This document shows, in pieces, positions 12,101 through 22,269 of a DNA stretch of 64,000 bases. Within the stretch, counting starts at the first letter, position 1. Every line of letters starts with the position of its first letter. The notes beneath the pieces were generated by a model that saw only the letters and a list, made by a program, of their open reading frames with translations, was not told where the DNA came from and ran no database searches. Made by a program: the position numbers and the translations under genes. Source of the DNA: Liolophura sinensis (Eukaryota > Mollusca > Polyplacophora > Chitonida > Chitonidae); contig NC_088300.1 in the NCBI RefSeq assembly GCF_032854445.1, forward strand, positions 25,773,608 to 25,837,607. Direction: 5' to 3'.

Positions 12101-15100
12101 GCAGGAGCATAGACTAACAGCTCAATGAAGCGTGAGCTTGTGAATTTTATTCGAGGATTGTCCATATAATCCCCTGACCACCACCGATGCCCTCCCAAGG
12201 TACCCGGTCAGAAATAAGAACAATCAACGCAACAAATCCTGGGATACCAGATGGCTGGAGAGGACCAGTAACAGGCTTACATTAGTGTGTTATCATGGTA
12301 CCAGATTGCTAGAGAGGACCAGCAACAGGCTTACATTAGTGTGTTATCATGGTACCAGATGGCTAGAGAGGGTCAGGGACAGACTCACCTTTAGTGTCTT
12401 ATCATGGTACCAGATGGCTGGAGAGGACCAGTAACAGGCTTACAGTAGTGTGTTATCATAGAACCAGATGGCTAGAGAGGGTCAGGGACAGGCCCACCTT
12501 TAGTGTATTATCATGGTACCAGATTGCTAGAGAGGACCAGCAACAGGCTTACATTAGTGTGTTATCATGGTACCAGATTGCTAGAGAGGACCAGCAACAG
12601 GCTTACCTTTAGTGTATTATCATGGTACAATATGGCTAGAGAGGTCCAGCGACAGGCTTACTTTTAGTGTATTATCATGGTACAAGATGGCTAGAGAGGT
12701 CCAGCGACAGGCTTACCTTTAGTGTATTATCATGGTACCAGATTGCTAGAGAGGACCAGCGACAGGCTTACCTTTAGTGTATTATCATGGTACCAGACTG
12801 CTAGAGAGGACCAGCAACAGGCTTACCTTCAGTGTATTATCATGGTACTAGATGGCTAGAGAGAACCAGCAACAGGCCCACCTTTAGTGTATTATCATGG
12901 TAGAAGATTGCTAGAGAGGACTTGTGGCAGGCTTACCTTTAGTGTATTATCAAGGTACCAGATGACTAGAGAGGACCAGCAACAGGCTTACCTTTAGGGT
13001 ATTATCATGGTACCAGATGGCTAGAGAGGACCAGCGACAGGCTTACCTTTAGTGTATTATCATGGTACAAGATGGCTAGAGAGGTCCAGCAACAGGCTTA
13101 CCTTTAGTGTATTATCATGGTACAAGATGGCCAGAGGGGTCCAGCGACAGGCTTACCTTTAGTGTATTATCATGGTACCAGATTGCTAGAGAGGACCAGC
13201 GACAGGCTCACCTTTAGTGTATTATCATGGTACAAGATGGCTAGAGAGGTCCAGCGACAGGCTCACCTTTAGTGTATTATCATGGTACAAGATGGCTAGA
13301 GAGGTCCAGCGACAGGCTTACCTTTAGTGTATTATCATGGTACCGGACGGCTATAAACGTCTCCACATCTTTGTTCCTGAATGAAGATTCACAGCCATTG
13401 AGTTGGGTAAGGGTGCCATCCTGGTCATGATCATAGTGCACGGTACCATTACTCACCATAGCTGATATATAGGGGTGAGTGTGCTGTCAAGGAAACGCAA
13501 TGGTCAGTAGCAGTAAGAAAGGTATGCCATGACGTAGTAAACAATATAAAAAGTCACTTGAAAATTTTGTGCTGTTTGAATGATCAACTTCTGTCGTCTT
13601 GATCGCAGGATATCTCTGGACTTCGCTTGAACAAACACAGAGTGGAACTGATGGCATTTTTTTTCGCTGGTCAAAGCTAGATGTTACAAAAACTATGACC
13701 ACTGTACTTTACGAATGATCTACAATCAAGGAGAGACAAATGACTGTTTCAATACACCACCAATAATCATACAGTTTTAAAGTGAATGAGAGCAAAAATG
13801 TTTAACCAATGTACATTATGTAACAGAATACCTTTTAAGAGCCAGATCAAAATCTTGAAGTACTATCGTTGATTTTATAACCGAGATTTTCAAGGAGATC
13901 ATACAACCATAAATTTCATCCACGACTAACCTACCCAGTTTTCCTGATTCTGAGAGTTCTATTGATTTTAGAAAAGTGTTTTGAGGTTTACTTGGAAGAT
14001 GGGATGATACTCTACTGGGAAATTTAATGTTTAGGCACTAAAAATAGTATTTTGTGACATTTACTTGCCTCTAAAAATGCACTTTTGTGGGCGAAATTTT
14101 AGGTCGTTTAGGGGAACTCACCTGATGTGGTCCATTGTGATTGCTATAGGTATCCATGAATATAGCCAACCCACTGAAAAAGTCTTTGCTGCCAAATACT
14201 GGACCTGATTTATGAACAGAGAAAGGACAGCCACTGTAGACTTAGAAACAGTGATAATGACTATCTTAACACTACATGTATTTGGTAAAGCAAAGTGATC
14301 CAATAGCATGAAAAACAAAGTCACATAAATCATGTTCAATGGGTCCGGATTGAATCTACATAAAAGAAAGTCACATAAATCATGTTCAACAGGTTCGGAT
14401 TGAATCTACATAAAACAAAGTCACATAAATCATGTTCAACAGGTCCGGATTGAATCTACATAAAACAAAGTCACATAAATCATGTTCAACAGGTTCGGAT
14501 TGAATCTACATAAAACAAAGTCACATAAATCATGTTCAACAGGTTCGGATTGAATCTACATAAAACAAAGTCACATAAATCATGTTCAACAGGTTCGGAT
14601 TGAATCTACGTAAAACAAAGTCACATAAATGATGATCAACAGGTCCGGATTGAATCTACAAAAAAGAAAGTCACATATACCATGTTCAACAGGTGCGGAT
14701 TGAATCTACATAAAAGAAAGTCACACATATCATGTTCAACAAGTCCGGATTGAATCTACAAAAAAGAAAGTCACAATCATTTTCAATGGGTGCTGGATTG
14801 AATCTACAGACAATGAACAAACAACATCAGTATCTACTATAGCACAATTTTGAGTTTTAAATTCATAACAAAAAATTCATCACTAATAGACATTCTCTCT
14901 GTATGCTTTTTAACTGACACAAGGTTTTTTAAAGAATTTTAAATACTGGGCCGTGATACAGATGTAAACTTGAGCTTGAAACTTGAAGTTGCTCTAATGG
15001 TATCAATGCATATAAAAATAAACAGATTTGGGTAATTCCCATGTTCATAACTTTAACAATGTGAAACAGTGTACATTTAAATGTAATATATATATACATA

Positions 15101-17616
15101 TATATATACTATACTATACTATACTATACTATACTAGATATACATATATATATAAGGGAGTCATCATGAGAATCATATTCTCAGATTCGCGTTGAAGGTA
15201 AAGTCCAGCAATTGCTGTTGGTCAACTAGAGAACCCCTCATTACATTAAATATGCATAAGCTCAAATGATTACCTGGCTGCATTCTGTCTCTTGTGTACC
15301 ATATCGCAAACCCATCCCCAAACAGACTTTTCCCAGATCCATGAACCTTGAAATGGACATGAAGCTCCCAATTCCTGATGAAACAAGGCTGTAAAACAGA
15401 ATTATAGATCCACCATATCATAACTAAATATCACAAATTAATGTTTGGGGTAAAATTAATTAACACTTCACTCATACTGCAATAACACTTTTGGGGCAAT
15501 TCTGATGTTCGGCAGAATGCAGGAAATTACAAAACCGAAAATCTGTACTAAATCATTCAGCAACAATTTTACAGTGAAAATGTACAGTGCCCTTGATAAT
15601 CTCTCAGTTTTACACTACATGATACTATTTGCATAAGTATAACAGTATATGGTAATTTGTAACTCAAATTAGCTGTTTTTTTTCAAAATCCCCAGCATCC
15701 ACAGGAAACATAAAATCACTTAAACTCACCAAACTATTCCAAATACTTCCTTGTTGACTTTGTCTGTCAGACGTCAACCGTATAAAGTTATTTGTCACCA
15801 TTGTACTGCCATAGAAATCCCACAATGGCACATTCATCCCAGACCCTGAAAACAAATAGGGGCACAAATGTACTCTTCTCCCTAGAAGTATGCATGTAAA
15901 ACCATCAGCTCTGTTTGAAAGTGAAACAAAACCAACATCAGCAAAATGACCACTGAAAACAATAAGCAATACTACAAATTAACATACTATTTATTTAAAT
16001 TTTTTTCTTGACATGATTTTTATTCTCCTAATTTCCTGAAGTTTGATATGTAAATGGCTTTTATAGATCAAACTGACATTGTTGGATTCAAATGAAAGTG
16101 ATGTAACTCTTAATCAATTACTTTCAACCTGAAAAGTTTATTTGTGCTATGTGTACCTATATGCCCATAAACAAGCTCCCTTAATATTAAATACCATGTT
16201 TGGAGTAAAAACAAGGTTTGTGATGTACATGAAACCAAACGTATGTTGTAGATCTTAAACTTCAAACAATGAACTGCACATTTGTATTCTGTTTTTTATC
16301 ATTTTAATCCTGCCCCTATTTCTATGTCAGCGTAATCCTTTACGAAAACATGGAAAGTTTACTTCAGCTACATTCAAAACTATTTATTTATTTATTTATT
16401 TATTTGATTGGTGTTTTACGCCGTACTCAAGAATATTTCACTTATACGACGGCGGCCAGCATTATGGTGGGAGGAAACGGGGCAGAACCTGGGGGAAACT
16501 CACGACCATCCGCAGGTTGCTGTAGGACCTTCCCACATACTGCCGGAGAGGAAGCCAGCATGAGCTGGACTTGAACTCATAGCGACCTCATTTGTGAGAT
16601 ACTCCTGGGTCATTGAGCAGCGCTAGCGCACTAACCAACTGGGCCACGGAGGCCCCCCATTCAAAGCTACACACAATCTTGATTTCATTATAAGCAGAAT
16701 CGGCACTTTAGGAGTTCATGCAGATATTGACGAGACAGGGTGGGGATATCTACAGTATTTGCTAGACTGAATATTCATCTCGCATACCCAGGCCTGCTGG
16801 CTCAACAGCACCTGTAGTTAGTTCACAAGAGCCTCCACCCTGTTTTTTAACACTTGGGTTAACTCCTGAAATGCCGACTCATTAAAGGTTTATTAATAAT
16901 TACTGATAACAATTAGTGTGGATTTTGCCAAAAGGTCTCACATACACATGAAGGCACACTATTGGCTTTTCTCAGCTAGACAGACCGCGTGACTCGCAAT
17001 TTCCCGTTTACATCAAAGCTCCCATATTACAAACGATTGAAAAGCAGATAGTGCACCTAGCTCCACATACAGCACTGAAATTTAGGCCACAGCAAAATAG
17101 TTATTTTCACTGTATCAACAAATACCGTAAGTCAACAAGTTTTAATGTCCTTTGTACTTGTTACTCTGACGTTAAAGATTTAAAACGACTGATGGCCTGA
17201 ACACGCCCTCTTGAACTTGTACCAAACGAAGTATATTAATAAAAAATGCTTCAATTTATGTATTACCCATCTATTTTTTACCATTGAGACAGATCAACGC
17301 AGAAAATATACAATAAATATTGCTGAAAGATTATCCTGCCGCACTGTTTTCTAACAATAGCCATGATCAGTTCAAAAACCGGTACATCAAAGCAAGGTTA
17401 TCACTGGGTGCTCAGTTTTCGTGAAAGACACATCAGCATCCTTGTGGGTATAAACCAGGTATAAAGCTTACCCTGGTACGGTTTCACCAAAGAGTGTTCT
17501 CTCTTCAAATAATCATTGGTGTCGAACCCAGTTAACGCTGGACAAAAGTTGATCAAAACCAACACGAGAATCGCCAAAAACTTCGACAGAAAATTCTCCA
17601 TGTTGCCACCCGTCAT
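6107..17616 (-). CDS. LMAN2: LMAN2/VIP36-like L-type lectin, 9 exons
   Basis: Type I membrane lectin of the ER-Golgi system that binds high-mannose glycans on secretory cargo. Coding exons, in order: 17616-17472, 15845-15730, 15388-15274, 14204-14122, 13483-13322, 10127-10013, 7792-7737, 7428-7365, 6258-6107. All have GT-AG introns and matching phases, giving 335 residues. Residues 1-30 hold a hydrophobic signal peptide, about 35-265 the lectin domain, 301-323 one membrane span, and the cytosolic tail ends KRFY as in VIP36. Likely sugar and calcium ligands are conserved: Asp112, Asp143, Asn147, His172 and Asp175. Gly-Glu-Leu at 242-244 replaces the usual Gly-Asp-Leu. Cys184 and Cys221 should form the lectin disulfide. 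The ATG at 17601 has a better start context and is an alternative. The paralogue LMAN2L is possible. Three introns carry minisatellites. Confidence 0.95.
6597..6765 (+). mobile_element. SINE family A copy in 3' part of LMAN2 locus
   Basis: It lies in LMAN2 intron 8 and runs from CCTCTCCGG through CTCCCACCATAATGCTGG to an (AAAT)n tail. AAAATATTTC is repeated on both sides (near 6587 and 6762) as the likely target-site duplication. The tRNA-like head is absent. Confidence 0.85.
7640..7715 (+). repeat. Short copy of an unnamed dispersed repeat
   Basis: The segment around GAGGTTTCTTTGGAAGGTAG and GGATGATATCCTACTGG matches 13975-14025, 45240-45285 and, inverted, 31690-31750. Here it lies in LMAN2 intron 7, right beside exon 7. 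The family is described under the findings. Confidence 0.6.
7935..9648. repeat. 117/118-bp minisatellite array, about 14.5 copies
   Basis: The array lies in LMAN2 intron 6. Each unit contains ATGTCAGCAGGCAATGACAA and CACATGACTGGCAGACAA. The first units are 117 bp and start GAGACTCGAGAATGTTCC; those after about 8995 are 118 bp and start GAGACAAAGAGAAT. A period divisible by three keeps long frames open on both strands in the first part, and these are by-products rather than genes. The sequence after the last unit holds a reverse-complement copy of the array start. Confidence 0.95.
10725..11420 (-). mobile_element. Older tRNA-derived SINE, interrupted by a SINE B copy
   Basis: The left part (10727-10821) has the tail and core (TTGGGGTTTAATGTCGTACC, then AGTCATATGGCGACG). 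The right part (11201-11420) ends in the reverse complement of a tRNA-like head: read on the minus strand, GGTTAGAGCGTCGG is an A-box-like stretch followed by a degenerate B box. The two parts are separated by the intact SINE B at 10822-11188. Its head differs from that of family B, so it is a related subfamily. Confidence 0.7.
10822..11188 (+). mobile_element. Full-length SINE family B with tRNA-like head
   Basis: The copy starts with CCGGCCTGGATAGCACAGTT, GGTAGAGCG (A box) and a degenerate B box. The body contains CGGGCAGGGCGGCTTACTTG, and the copy ends in GTTAAACCCCAAGCACTCAC plus TCAC repeats. It is flanked by the 12-bp direct repeat TCTTGTGGCAGG (10810-10821 and 11189-11200). This is the best reference copy in the window. 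It sits in LMAN2 intron 5, inside an older SINE. Confidence 0.93.
12235..13349. repeat. 55-bp minisatellite overlapping LMAN2 exon 5 donor
   Basis: About 20 tandem units of 55 bp occur, each with a form of GTATTATCATGGTACCAGAT, GGCTAGAGAGGACCAGC and AACAGGCTTACCTTTAGT. The rightmost unit is the last 28 bp of LMAN2 exon 5 plus its splice donor. On the minus strand nearly every unit repeats CACTAAAG followed by GTAAGCCTGT or GTGAGCCTGT. The leftmost units are more diverged (AATGTAAG). The array fills the start of intron 5. Confidence 0.95.
13910..14115 (+). repeat. Unnamed dispersed repeat, longest copy
   Basis: The copy runs from GATTCTGAGAGTTCTATTGA through GGGATGATACTCTACTGGG to CTCTAAAAATGCACTTTTGT. 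Related sequence occurs at 7640-7715, 45235-45380 and, in reverse, 31620-31780. It ends against LMAN2 exon 4 in intron 4. No terminal repeats or coding capacity are seen. Confidence 0.65.
14320..14812. repeat. 50-bp minisatellite, about 10 copies
   Basis: Units of exactly 50 bp start GTCACATAAATCATGTTCAA and contain CGGATTGAATCTACATAAAA. Unit starts fall at 14320, 14370, 14420 and so on to 14770, with the last copies more diverged. The array lies in LMAN2 intron 3, about 115 bp from exon 4. Confidence 0.95.
15091..15152. repeat. AT and ACTAT microsatellite
   Basis: A core of about six ACTAT units is flanked on both sides by ATATAT tracts. It lies in LMAN2 intron 3, just beyond exon 3. Confidence 0.9.
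16383..16657 (-). mobile_element. Full-length SINE family A with target-site duplication
   Basis: This is the reference copy of family A. On the minus strand it begins GGGGGGCCTCCGTGGCCCAG, with GGTTAGTGCGCTAGCG as the A-box region and GAGTTCAAGTCCAGCTC as the B-box region. The core is GTTTCCTCCCACCATAATGC, and the tail is CAATCAAATAAATAAATAAA. The flanks carry CATTCAAAACTA and CATTCAAAGCTA (16371-16382 and 16658-16669). It lies in LMAN2 intron 1. Confidence 0.93.
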
Positions 17617-17670
17617 CTCTGCAATAGTCAAATCGGTATCTTCTTAGAGTTACCTGCCCTTGGGTGAAAC

Positions 17671-18195
17671 CTTTCCTTTCAAGAAACAAGATTTTTAACG
17701 CCTCCAATTGAAAAAGCACCTTTTAGAGCAATCTTTTGTACTGTATCTGGAGAATCAATAAGTGCATCTTAACTTACCAACATCCTTAAACCGTTTGTGT
17801 CTTCTTGTAACTGATCGCATGTTTCTAGTGGTATGAGTTCGAATCCGACTTATGCCATGGTATACATTGTAAAAAGAGAGGCATGTGATCTTGTGAGATT
17901 TTAGGTGCTAATATCCATACATGCTTAAATCAAAGAGATCGAATAATGGATACTTGAATGGAAATATTGGATGAAATCTTTCCTTTCAAGAAACAAGATT
18001 TTTAACGGCTCCAACAGAAAAAGCACCTTTTAGAACAACCTTTTGTATTGTATATGGAGAATCAATAAATGCATCTTAACTTACCAACATCCTTAAACTG
18101 TTTGTATCTCCTTGTAACTGATCGCATGTTTCTAGTGGTATGAGTTTGAATCCGACTTATGCCATAGTACAAATTTTAAAAAGAGGCATGTGAGT
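17671..18195. repeat. Direct duplication of about 220 bp, period about 305 bp
   Basis: The block from CCTTTCAAGAAACAAGATTT to the stretch near CCGACTTATGCCAT occurs at about 17671-17890 and again at 17976-18195, roughly 90% alike. The linking sequence (TGTGAGATTTTAGGTGCTAA and following, 17891-17975) reappears at 19520-19595. The second unit was therefore complete before the LINE sequence split it. Confidence 0.88.
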
Positions 18196-19518
18196 GGGTG
18201 AGTGAGTGAAAGTTTTAACATTGCTTTCAACTATATTTCAGTTTTATCGCGACAATAAAACGTCAAGCAGTCAATCTACTACAGATAAGTCATTTACTAG
18301 TCAGTCAAAAGGGCATCAGAAGTTACATAACAAACACAGATGGTAGTTTAAAATCACACCTTTCCTACCACACCAATGACAGAGAGAAAATCAAAAATAG
18401 TATCACTTTCTACAGAATTGAAAAGTTCTGCAAGAGGGTTCACGGGATAAAAAGAAGCTCGCGCAGGAACAAAATCGCCACAGTCAAGCAATATGTGCTT
18501 GACTGTGAAACGTTGATCTCAAGCAAAACAATGAGAAGCATCTTCTCCTTTCAACAAATACCCATGCGTAGCACGTGTGTGACCAATACGACACCGCCTC
18601 AAAAGAGCGGAGATGATGCCGTGAAAGGGAAGGTGATGAACGAACAAACCGACGAATATCATGCAGTTTGTTGGTTGTCCGGTTGAGCCTGAAACAAACG
18701 CTTGATATAGGAGCAAATAAGTGAATGCAAGTCCGAATATGGAACGTCAGTTTGGGTAGTAACGGAATGCAGAGCCGCCTTAGCGACTTCATCTGCAGCA
18801 GTATTCCCTGGGATACCCATATGCCCGGGCTACCAACAAAAGACAATGATAAAATCTCCATTAAGTCGTTTGTGCATCTCCCCGATAGATAGAATATCTG
18901 GATGTACAGGCCAACCAGCCCGAATTGCCTGGGGGCAGGAAAGGGAGTCAAAGCAGATGAGAAATATGCTACCTCTGAGCTCTGGGATGGACCGGAGTGC
19001 GCACAAAATCGCCTTGGCTTCCGCAGTAAATACAGATCAGGAATTTGGTAACCGAGTTGAAATGGTTCTGGGCCCAAGGCGAGCGGAATATATGTTGATA
19101 AAAAGGATACTTTGAACACATATTACTAAACTCCTGTCGGTATACTAGAGGGTTGGTGGAAGATTTCTTCAGGGAGGAGAGTGAGGTATCAATCTGAGGC
19201 TCAGGACATAACCACGTGGGTCTTCCTGGATGCGTACGTGGGCGATAGGATCCAGCCCAAGTCCAGCTACTTGCACATGCTCCTGGATGTGGATACCTAG
19301 TGGAAGACCAATGGATGGCCTCCGAGTATATGTCTTCAAACTCCGGATGGAAGACACAATCGAAGGCGGGGTTGGATGGATTGGCTCTAAGCTTGGCGAT
19401 ATACTGTAAGGGTAGTTTAGTTCTTCAAAGCTCCAGGGGAGGTTCGTTTGCCTCAACATACAGACTCTCCACAGGAGAGGTGCGGAAAGCACCTCAGCAC
19501 AACCGTAGGGCCTGGTGG
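18196..19518 (-). mobile_element. LINE remnant: RNase H and 3' region, decayed
   Basis: On the minus strand, 19030-18750 encodes a ribonuclease H-like segment. It has AEAKAILCAL, a DSLS block and PGHMGIPGN followed by an AAD-EVAKAA block, with an in-frame stop just before the PGH. Further on, RIGHTRATHGYLLKGED and FTVKHILLDCGDF match the C-terminus of LINE ORF2 proteins of the I/Jockey type that carry RNase H. Several frameshifts and stops make it non-functional. Its 3' end is the TCAC-rich end at 18196-18210. It sits inside the second unit of the local duplication, and a short GTGA may be the target-site duplication. Confidence 0.85.
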
Positions 19519-19794
19519 TGATCCTGTGAGATTTTAGGGGCTAAAATCCACACCTGCTTAAATCAGATTGATCGAATAATGGATGCTTGAATGAAAATAT
19601 TATTATTTATGTTTATTTGTTTATTATTAATGAATTTCAGTGTCATGACTGTTTTCCCATGGCTTGGAATAAATGAAAATGGGTGAATTGCCTGCATAAA
19701 GTTGGGAATGAACCTGCGCCTTGAATGCCTCATTGTTAGGAGTTGCGCATCTTACTCACCAACCACACCCCCTTCCTCAAAGGATGATATAATT

Positions 19795-19998
19795 CTGTTA
19801 TTGGTTTTTAACTAAATGCCCAAGAATGTTTCACATATATGATGGCGATCAGATTGATAGCTCGAGGAACTTACCACTGGCCTGACTTGAAGCCGAGTAG
19901 GGCAAAAAATTCATTTGAAATCACTGGTCAAGGGCCTGATTGTAACAGAAAGCCAGTGCTTTAATCATCTGAGCCAAATAGGCCCCTCTGCCTCGTAT
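19795..19998 (-). mobile_element. Diverged SINE A-like element
   Basis: TTGGTTTTTAACTAAATGCC, AAGAATGTTTCACATATATG and the end TGAGCCAAATAGGCCCC follow the family A layout, but the middle is strongly diverged. It is probably an old or sister-subfamily copy. Confidence 0.55.
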
Positions 19999-20389
19999 CC
20001 CTCAGATTAGTGGTAGATAAGTTACTGACAGAATTACCCGACATGCACATCTTAAACCCACCTTGCTGGACCTGGATTCTCATGTGACTATATCACAGCT
20101 ATCCTATTTCTTCCAATTTTGGGACACCTGGTCTACTCATTTTAGCCAATATATTTGTAATTGTAGAAAGAATATTGAGTTTCTTTTTTCTTACATGGTT
20201 AGACCATTTAAGTAACAACATACTCATATCTTTACTTTTTATATACTATTCTACATGTACTTTCAACACAACTATGTCCCAAAAAAGTACAACAATTAGG
20301 GTATAAAGGCCTATGCTATAAATGGATCCATGCTTGACCAAACATGAATTGAAAGCAGTGAGCATAAAATTTACTGTACAGCTATGCCC

Positions 20390-21310
20390 AGCTCCAAAAG
20401 GAGTGCCTCTGAAGTATCTGCGAAGCATTTCTGAAGTCCCCATGTGAAGCACTAATCAAGTACCTATGAAGTACCCACTTCAAAAGCGCTTCAGTAGAAG
20501 CGCCTTTGAAGCCCCCAAACCTGACCTCACTGAGGCAGAGGGAAGCACCCCAGAAGTGCATGCAAAAAATGCAAATGGTGCTTCTAGGGCGCTTCATGAA
20601 GTGCCTTTGGAGCACTATCAAGCTACTGTTAAATGCTACGCATGGGGAACCCCTCAGGAGCACCCTGGAAGCCTCTCTGGAGCACACAAGAAGCCCCTCT
20701 GGAGCTCCCTGGAAGTCTCTCTGGAGCGCACAACACCCCTGTCGAACGTACATGAATCACCTCTGGGGTTGCATGTACTTTTTGAATTTCCATTTCTTTC
20801 TTTTCCACTTTTGTCTTCAAGCTCTGGAACTTTTTTGTTCAGATTTCTTTAAAACATGGTGGAAGTCACCATCATGAAAGGTGTATGACAAGTTTTAATT
20901 CCATGTAGAGCAACTGTTTGTTTGCAGAGAAGTTGAACCCTGACGTTATACTATCACTTTCATGTTCACACTATCACTTTCATGCCCAAACATTTTAAGG
21001 GAGTACGGCTTTCTTCATTTTAAAATTATTAGATTTGTTCACATTTTATGGACAAGTGATGCAGTGAAATGTTATAGTACTGTTTTTAGTATAATTGTTG
21101 GAATCATTTTGTCATGAAAATAGTTATTATCAAGTTTGTGAAGTGCCTCTGAAGTACTGCTCTAAGGTGCTTTAAATGAAGCGCTGAGAAGCGCTTTCTA
21201 AGCGCCGGGGCTTCAGAGGAGCTCTTTAAACCTGTTTAGAAGCGCCTCTGAAGCTCCTGTAGAGTGCATTTGAAGCAAGGGGCTTCAGCTGGAGTGGGTG
21301 CTCTTTTTCC
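20390..21310. repeat. GAAGC-rich degenerate repeat region in two blocks
   Basis: Two blocks (20390-20760 and 21130-21310) are filled with variants of GAAGCGCCTCTGGAGC and GAAGTGCCTCTGAAGT, spaced roughly 15-20 bp, with many inverted forms (GCGCTTC). They flank a roughly 370-bp unrelated AT-rich centre. The base composition differs sharply from the surroundings. No protein is credible, although the skewed composition keeps several frames open. Confidence 0.7.
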
Positions 21311-22269
21311 GGTTGAGTGAGAGTTGAGGTTGAGTGCTCATCTGTATTGGTGAAATAGACTGATCTACCAATGGCTTGATACAGATTGTGAAATCAGTTC
21401 TGGCAGACGCCATCATGCAAAATCATTTACCTGTACATGTAATAATAAACACCAACAGATCAATTTAATTGAGATATATACAATAACTAATATCATCCTT
21501 AACTGATGACTTTTTTTTCTTAAATACATGTATTTATTTTAGAAGACTTGGAAGGATAAGTTAGAAAATTAAAGTCATTTGCTGTGGATGATTTTCATCA
21601 TAGTATATACCAGTTCATGTTAAAAGCCACACACAGCCCCACCACGGCATGAAGTGATGAAGTCACAGCAAACTGGGGTTAATTAGTTAATTTCAACTAT
21701 CAGATCATCAAACTTCTCTACAATCGATATTTAATTTAAAGGAAAAGACCTCTAAAAATTGAAGTAGTTATCACTAAGTAGACCACTTAAAACTATGCAT
21801 AAATACACTTTCATTATTTTCTTAGATTTTTGTGAAAAGGATTAAGGGCACTCAAACATCTGACTTCTAAGGTGGGCTTTATGGACCATTCTATCAGAGG
21901 TTAGGAACTTGAACTCAAAGTCACAGAAAGTATATCCAACTCTAATCCCAACACTGAACGTTGGAATAACTCTTTTTACCCATCAGTGAATGATAACTGA
22001 AATGACATTCCCCAAAATTCCTTCCTTCTGGTGAACATCAGGAAAAAAGGTGACGTGACATCAACAGTTCCTAGATACCGTCAGTATGGCTCATGAAGCC
22101 CACCTTAGAATTTAAATATTTGAATGCTCTCACACTCTCTCAACAAACATAAGTTCAGGTGAACACAACATATGCCCCAGCATTTGTTTGAAATGTATAA
22201 AAGAATACCAGCAGCACTGTGGTGAGTATAACCCCTGAGGGGAATCTTCATGGGTGTTAATAATGGGTA

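Noticed and set aside
14320-14812. CRISPR-like regular array
   Set aside because: The 50-bp units are contiguous with no unique spacers, and the context is an intron of an animal gene.
18484-19119. 211-codon frame on the minus strand
   Set aside because: It is in the wrong frame relative to the RNase H and C-terminal motifs of the LINE remnant, which are read in other frames of the same strand.
20466-20877. Overlapping frames of 123-128 codons on both strands
   Set aside because: Caused by the GAAGC-rich repeat composition; frames on both strands are open together and no family is recognisable.
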